The position numbers and the translations under genes were made by a program. From positions 186,001 to 250,000 of the forward strand of contig NW_019028991.1 of NCBI RefSeq assembly GCF_002105155.1: a DNA stretch of 64,000 nt, in the 5' to 3' direction. Numbering within the stretch: the stretch's first letter is position 1; each line of letters opens with the position of its first letter. Of the stretch, positions 59,511 through 64,000 are shown in pieces. The notes below the pieces were generated by a model. The model was not told the origin of the DNA, ran no database searches, and saw only the letters and a program-made list of their open reading frames with translations. The DNA is from Lobosporangium transversale (taxonomy: Eukaryota; Mortierellomycota; Mortierellomycetes; Mortierellales; Mortierellaceae).

Positions 59511-61333
59511 GACAAAACGACAATGGGGGCTACCTTGGAGAAGGCGGATTGCAGTTCGCGACTAATATTTTATCCGGGAATGGGTGAATTTTGTGTGGAT
59601 TGAACTGAAATACCCGAGCTTTGCGCAAATAAGCGAAGGGACATACATTGAATATCTTTACAATATAATTATCATGGTGGGGCGAATAGTAATAAAGTGA
59701 ATAATTTGGACATATGGGTGTCTCGTTTTTGTTGACGATAAATGGTTAATAACTAGCGCTTTCGCTTTCTGATCACTACGGACTCCACTTTTGTTTGCAT
59801 TAAGGCGAACAACGTTCTTGCCACAAAATGTTTAAACTTAACATTCAAATACGCGATATACGAGAGATCTGTCGAGGAAGAAAATGAGAAAATATCCATA
59901 ATGGCGACATGGGCGAAGCGTGTTGCATCAGTCATAAGGTTTAGATAAAATAACATAGAGTTATAAGAGCATTTCCATAGTAGTGAGAATGGAGACTCAG
60001 AAATATGGCTCCACTTTTCCCCACTATCGCGCTCTTTCGCCCTTCACGCTTTTTTAATGATTGCTTCCATGAGGCTAGCTTGGTTTCATTAATCGATTTC
60101 ATTCGAGATGGATGGCGACAGCAGAGCAATAAGTACAATCAGAGGCCTTTGTTTTGCTTCTAGCTTTATTTCTTTTTCTTTTTCTTTTTTTTTTTTTTTA
60201 TTTTTTATTTTTTTTAGCAAATGGTTTCATTGAGAGAACTGGCGCGAACTGAGGCGCTTTTGAAGCCTTTATTTCGATCAATGTTCTTTGTAATATTCAT
60301 AATAGTTTGATTTGATATTAGCTTTGTTGAGTGCGTTTCTTCTTCCACCCTCTCACTTTCGAACCCCTTAAGCCTTTTAGCTATTACTATCAAGTTTTTG
60401 CATGGCATCAAATCTATGTTTCATCTACTTCACGAATTTATTAATGGTATAGTCGCATGTAGCTTTATTGACTATATACCTAAAATAGTTATGTAGTGTG
60501 TTAAATAAACTTATAAATGGTGGTATAGGATCAATCTATGAGTAGCAATGCTTGTGACCCATTTTACTACGAAAAGAGGTCATCCAAATTGAATAAGACG
60601 CGTTCTATTGAAGGAATTACAACATTTTGATGTAGCACAAAAAAAAACGGACGCTTGTCATGGTTTTCCATCCATACAAGCAACGTGGATAAATATTGTG
60701 GAATAGAAAAAGATAAAGGCACAACTCTTTTTTTTTTTTTTTTTTTTGATAGCATGTTAATTGAAAAGTTTTGTCAGACAGAAAGATGAATCAAAGAGTA
60801 AATGAAAATAAGATAAGGGCCCACATACCACACCCAAGAAGTATTTATTCAGGGCTTTGCTGAAAACATATCAAAAACATTTATACACGTCTCTTTTCAA
60901 CATGAATGGAGTGCATTCATGTTGAACATTTGACACGCAAATATACATTTTGATTTCAGAAACGTGAATATTGTACAATATGCAATAACAATAAAGTAAC
61001 CTAGTCATAGCCATTTTTGTTTTTAAGCTTCAGTCTTTTTTACTTCGTGAATTTCGTTTTTTGAAACCTAAACATCACATCATTCCGCGCTGACCATACG
61101 CCATAGTCAAGCCAGCCTGTGTTTCTGCATTTATTCCTTCTGATCTACTATATAAATGCGGTACACAGCAGAAGTATCGAAATTTGAGGAAAGTATTGAT
61201 CGCAACGTTGCTCATTAGTAGAAGGAGGAAAAATAAGCCTCTGCCTCTTGACGAGCCACGAATAACGCGTTGGGCGCAACCGTATAGACCGTAGGCGTAA
61301 GTGGCTAACAGCAGTCTGTAGAGAGTTGCGTCT

Positions 61334-61366
<33 letters not shown>

Positions 61367-61641
61367 TTGAAATCAGAAACAAGAAAAAGAAGGGGAAAAC
61401 CTAAATGATGATTTAAAGAATATTTCACGTAAGAAAGTCGTACTCAATTCAATTTGGATTTAATTCGGTTACATGCAGAGAAATGGATGTCTAATTGAAC
61501 TTGTGCAGGGACAGAAAGTATTTTATTTAATTTAAAACCTCAAAAAAATGCATTTGTTTACGACTTTCTGGCGGGGACTTTAAAAACGCCATTGCTTTAC
61601 AATAACTGCCAGTTAAAAAAAAAAAAAAAAAAAAAAATGCG
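59511..61641. other. Divergent intergenic region, dioxygenase to permease
   Basis: About 2.1 kb with T tracts near 60187-60199, 60728-60747 and 61335-61365, an A tract near 61616-61637 and a hairpin at 60896-60926. No gene recognised. Shared regulatory sites could lie here but none is evident by eye. Confidence 0.45.
60896..60926. repeat. Perfect 13-bp inverted repeat
   Basis: TTCAACATGAATG and its inverse complement CATTCATGTTGAA are separated by 5 nt (GAGTG). No gene is attached to it; it could be a regulatory dyad or a chance hairpin. Confidence 0.7.
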
Positions 61642-61649
61642 TATAAAAA
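61642..61649 (+). promoter_or_regulatory. TATA box of the permease gene
   Basis: TATAAAAA lies 236 nt upstream of the ATG, directly downstream of an A tract of about 22 nt. A long T tract (about 61766-61795) lies in the presumed leader. Confidence 0.5.
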
Positions 61650-61761
61650 CCTTTTACTCTTCTTGACTCTGGCAAACATCAATGTGTAGCTTTCTTCTGT
61701 CTGTGTCACTTCTCTTCTCACTCTTCCTCTCTTCCTCTCTTTCTTGAGTTTTTTCTTTACT

Positions 61762-61795
<34 letters not shown>

Positions 61796-61877
61796 CCTAC
61801 TATCAGATCGAGATAAACGCTATTTCATATCATAAAAGAACAGAATAATAGATATTGCATTACAAGCGCACTAGAAG

Positions 61878-63653
61878 ATGTTGTCCGAGAAGAAGCAAAC
61901 TCAAATAGAAGATACCAACTTTGCACACGATATTGAGCGCAAGAGCAGCCCAAGTGTCACCTCCACTCTGGATGGTGCTGCACAGGCTGACTCTGCGGAC
62001 AATAAATTGAGAGCTATAGGAGAGCAAGATCCCTACTATGTTCATGATCTCATTTGGACAGCTGAAGAGGAGAAGCAACTTGTCCGGATATTCGATCTGA
62101 AAATCCTTTCCTGGATCGGAGTCATGTGTATGTCTCCAACTCGACAAGGGCTTTTTTTTTTTGTTCATTTACTGAATACATAGTATCAACACTAACAAAA
62201 CTGCTCCTTTTTTTTCAGTCTTTTTCCTCCAGTTAGATCGTGGTAATATGTCCAACGCACTCACAGATAACTTGATGGTCGATATTGGTGTGGATCTCAA
62301 CACCATCACACTCGGTACCGCAATCTTCGTTCTCTTCTTTTGTTTTTTTGAAATCCCCTCCAATATGATCATTCGTCGTGTGGGTCCTCACCGTTGGATC
62401 CCTCTCCTAATGGTCCTCTGGGGCCTTGCCACAGCCACTCAGATGTTCATCAAAGATCGAGTCTCTTATTTCATCACTCGTGCCCTTGTCGGGACTTTCG
62501 AAGCGGGTTATATCCCTGGCATTGCCATCTATCTGACAACATATTATAAACGTGAAGAAATGGCTTTAAGGCTATCAATCTTTTGGAGCACGCTTGCGAT
62601 TGCCAGCTCATGCGCGGGCATCTTATCTTATTTTATCTTGCATATGCGTGGGATCGCCGGCTTAGAAGGGTGGAAATGGTTGTTTTTGATCGAAGGTGTT
62701 GCAACGGTCTTTGTTGGCATTTTATCTTTCTTCATCTTGCCTGAAGGTCCCACAGCTACTAGGGGTTACCTTCGCTTTGCTGGTTATCTCACAGAACGCC
62801 AAGAACTTATTGCAATCACTCGGTTGATTCGTGATGATCCATCCAAGGCGGATCCTTCAAAAAAGGTTGTCCCCAAAGCCGATATCTGGCGTGCAGTCCG
62901 TTCTCCCCGTATCTGGCCCCATATATTGATCGGATTCTTTGGTTTACTCCCTTCGGTCCCTCTTCAGGGCTTTGCACCCTTGATCTTGAAGATGCTTGGA
63001 TTCAGTGCTCTGAAAACCAACCTGATGGCCATCCCCGGTTACCTTCTCAGTTTGATCATCATGTCTGCAGTTTCTTATTCTTCGGACCGATTTAAGGAAC
63101 GCGCTTTCCATGGTGCATTCGCGACAGTGTATTATGCGTGCTGTGTCGCTGGGCTGGCTCTGCTGCCTTTGGGCACAAACAAGATCAACTTATATATCTG
63201 TCTAATTTTTAGCATGGGTGGAAGCACATGCTGGCATCCAGTTAACGTAAGTCACATTGATGCCAATTACTCAACCGATAACAGAAAAAAAAAGTGACCT
63301 TATTTTATTATCATTATTATTAGGCTGCCTGGATTGCTGGTAATACTGCACCGGTGGGTAAGCGCACGATTGCGCTAGCCATGTATATCATGTCTGTCAA
63401 TCTCACAGCTATTGTTGGTACGAGCGTCTTCCGTGCCGAGGACGCACCTCGCTTTATCAAAGGCATGTGGGTCCTTTTCGGCTCACTTATCATCACTATA
63501 TCACTCTTCATTTTTCAAAGATACTATCTTATTTATATTAACAAGAAGCGTGCCAGGACCACTAAGGATTGGACCACTGACGATTGGAAACATTATAACA
63601 AGACCACTAAAGATGTTGGTGACGAACGCCTGGACTTTGTCTATTATTATTAA
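61878..63653 (+). CDS. Dal5/Soa1-type MFS anion permease
   Basis: Three exons, 61878-62127, 62219-63246 and 63324-63653, join in phase to 535 residues. A hydrophilic N-terminus of about 75 residues precedes 12 expected membrane segments. The first is followed by LQLDRGNMSNAL, typical of the allantoate permease/ACS family; other typical segments are FEIPSNMIIRRVGPHRWIPL, ALVGTFEAGYIPGIAIYLTT, GLEGWKWLFLIEG and SDRFKERAFH. Fungal relatives carry organic anions such as allantoate, nicotinate, pantothenate or, in yeast Soa1, sulfonates and inorganic sulfur. Which substrate applies cannot be read from sequence; the divergent TauD-like gene makes a sulfonate plausible. The cytosolic tail ends DFVYYY. 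Confidence 0.9.
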
Positions 63654-64000
63654 AAAGATGGCTTTTAATCTCATTTTCATCCCCTTTCCCCTTTCTCCCT
63701 TTGTAATAGATATAATAAATGCAAATGAGACATCTTTTTATATGATGCGTTTTGAGGGAGGAAGTTTTCTTTATGTACATTTTTTTTTCTTATCTATATT
63801 TTTACACAATGTTTTATGCTATGCTCTCGGGATCGCCCTTGGGTCACCTGTAATAGTTGAGCGTTTATGATGGTCCTTTCGACCAATTCTCTGTCTTTCA
63901 CCGCCATGGCCATTGGCACCAAAAAATCGCCCCTGGGCTTTATCCCGCGGCTTTGGCTGCTCAATATTATGAAGAGAACCTTCTCCCGTAGGAAAGGCTA
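63654..64000. other. Downstream flank of the permease gene
   Basis: Probable 3' UTR and start of the next intergenic region. I see no gene in what remains. Confidence 0.4.

Noticed and set aside
1-64000. tRNA, rRNA genes and CRISPR arrays
   Set aside because: I looked for T-loop GTTCGA contexts with matching acceptor stems and for spaced direct repeats and found none that hold up by eye; tRNAscan-SE would be decisive for tRNAs.

Overview
The window is eukaryotic nuclear DNA, most likely from a filamentous fungus and probably an early-diverging lineage such as Mucoromycota. This rests on split genes with short GT-AG introns (about 60-340 nt), TATA-type core promoters, a typical fungal gene set (gamma-tubulin complex subunit GCP3/Spc98, anthranilate synthase I, ribosomal protein eL43, a Dal5-type MFS permease, a TauD-type dioxygenase, a CoA-transferase) and an expanded family of secreted copper enzymes. 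The exact taxon cannot be fixed by reading alone. Intergenic DNA and introns carry dozens of A or T homopolymers of about 15-32 nt, and these are absent from exons.

Layout: 1-5.6 kb is low-complexity DNA with no gene I can support, ending in a pyrimidine-rich leader. A homeodomain transcription factor (5746-8377, two exons), GCP3 (8758-12970, eleven exons) and a mitochondrial class III CoA-transferase (13581-15585, five exons) follow on the plus strand. From 16.9 to 57.4 kb the window is dominated by a family of AA11-like lytic polysaccharide monooxygenases (LPMOs): nine gene copies, of which seven are distinct. Between them lie a pogo-like MITE (17956-18173) and a dead Tc1/mariner transposase (about 18840-19560). 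Most striking is a near-perfect palindrome of about 15 kb (26834-41827). Each 7.3-kb arm carries the same two LPMO genes, around a spacer of about 0.38 kb.

The right part holds a small coiled-coil/low-complexity protein (46717-47436), anthranilate synthase component I (TRP2, three exons, with a TGACTCA Gcn4/CPC1-type site upstream), a decayed Mutator-like transposase (52540-54860), ribosomal protein eL43, a ninth and divergent LPMO, and a divergently oriented pair formed by a TauD/Jlp1-like sulfonate dioxygenase and a Dal5/Soa1-like permease, which could form a sulfonate-sulfur uptake module.

The LPMO genes share a layout: TATA box, leader of about 150-210 nt, signal peptide, and a mature protein starting with histidine. 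This suggests a co-expressed secreted arsenal that by family acts on chitin-type polysaccharides. Sequence patches shared between paralogues and the palindrome itself show that the cluster is being reshaped by duplication and gene conversion.
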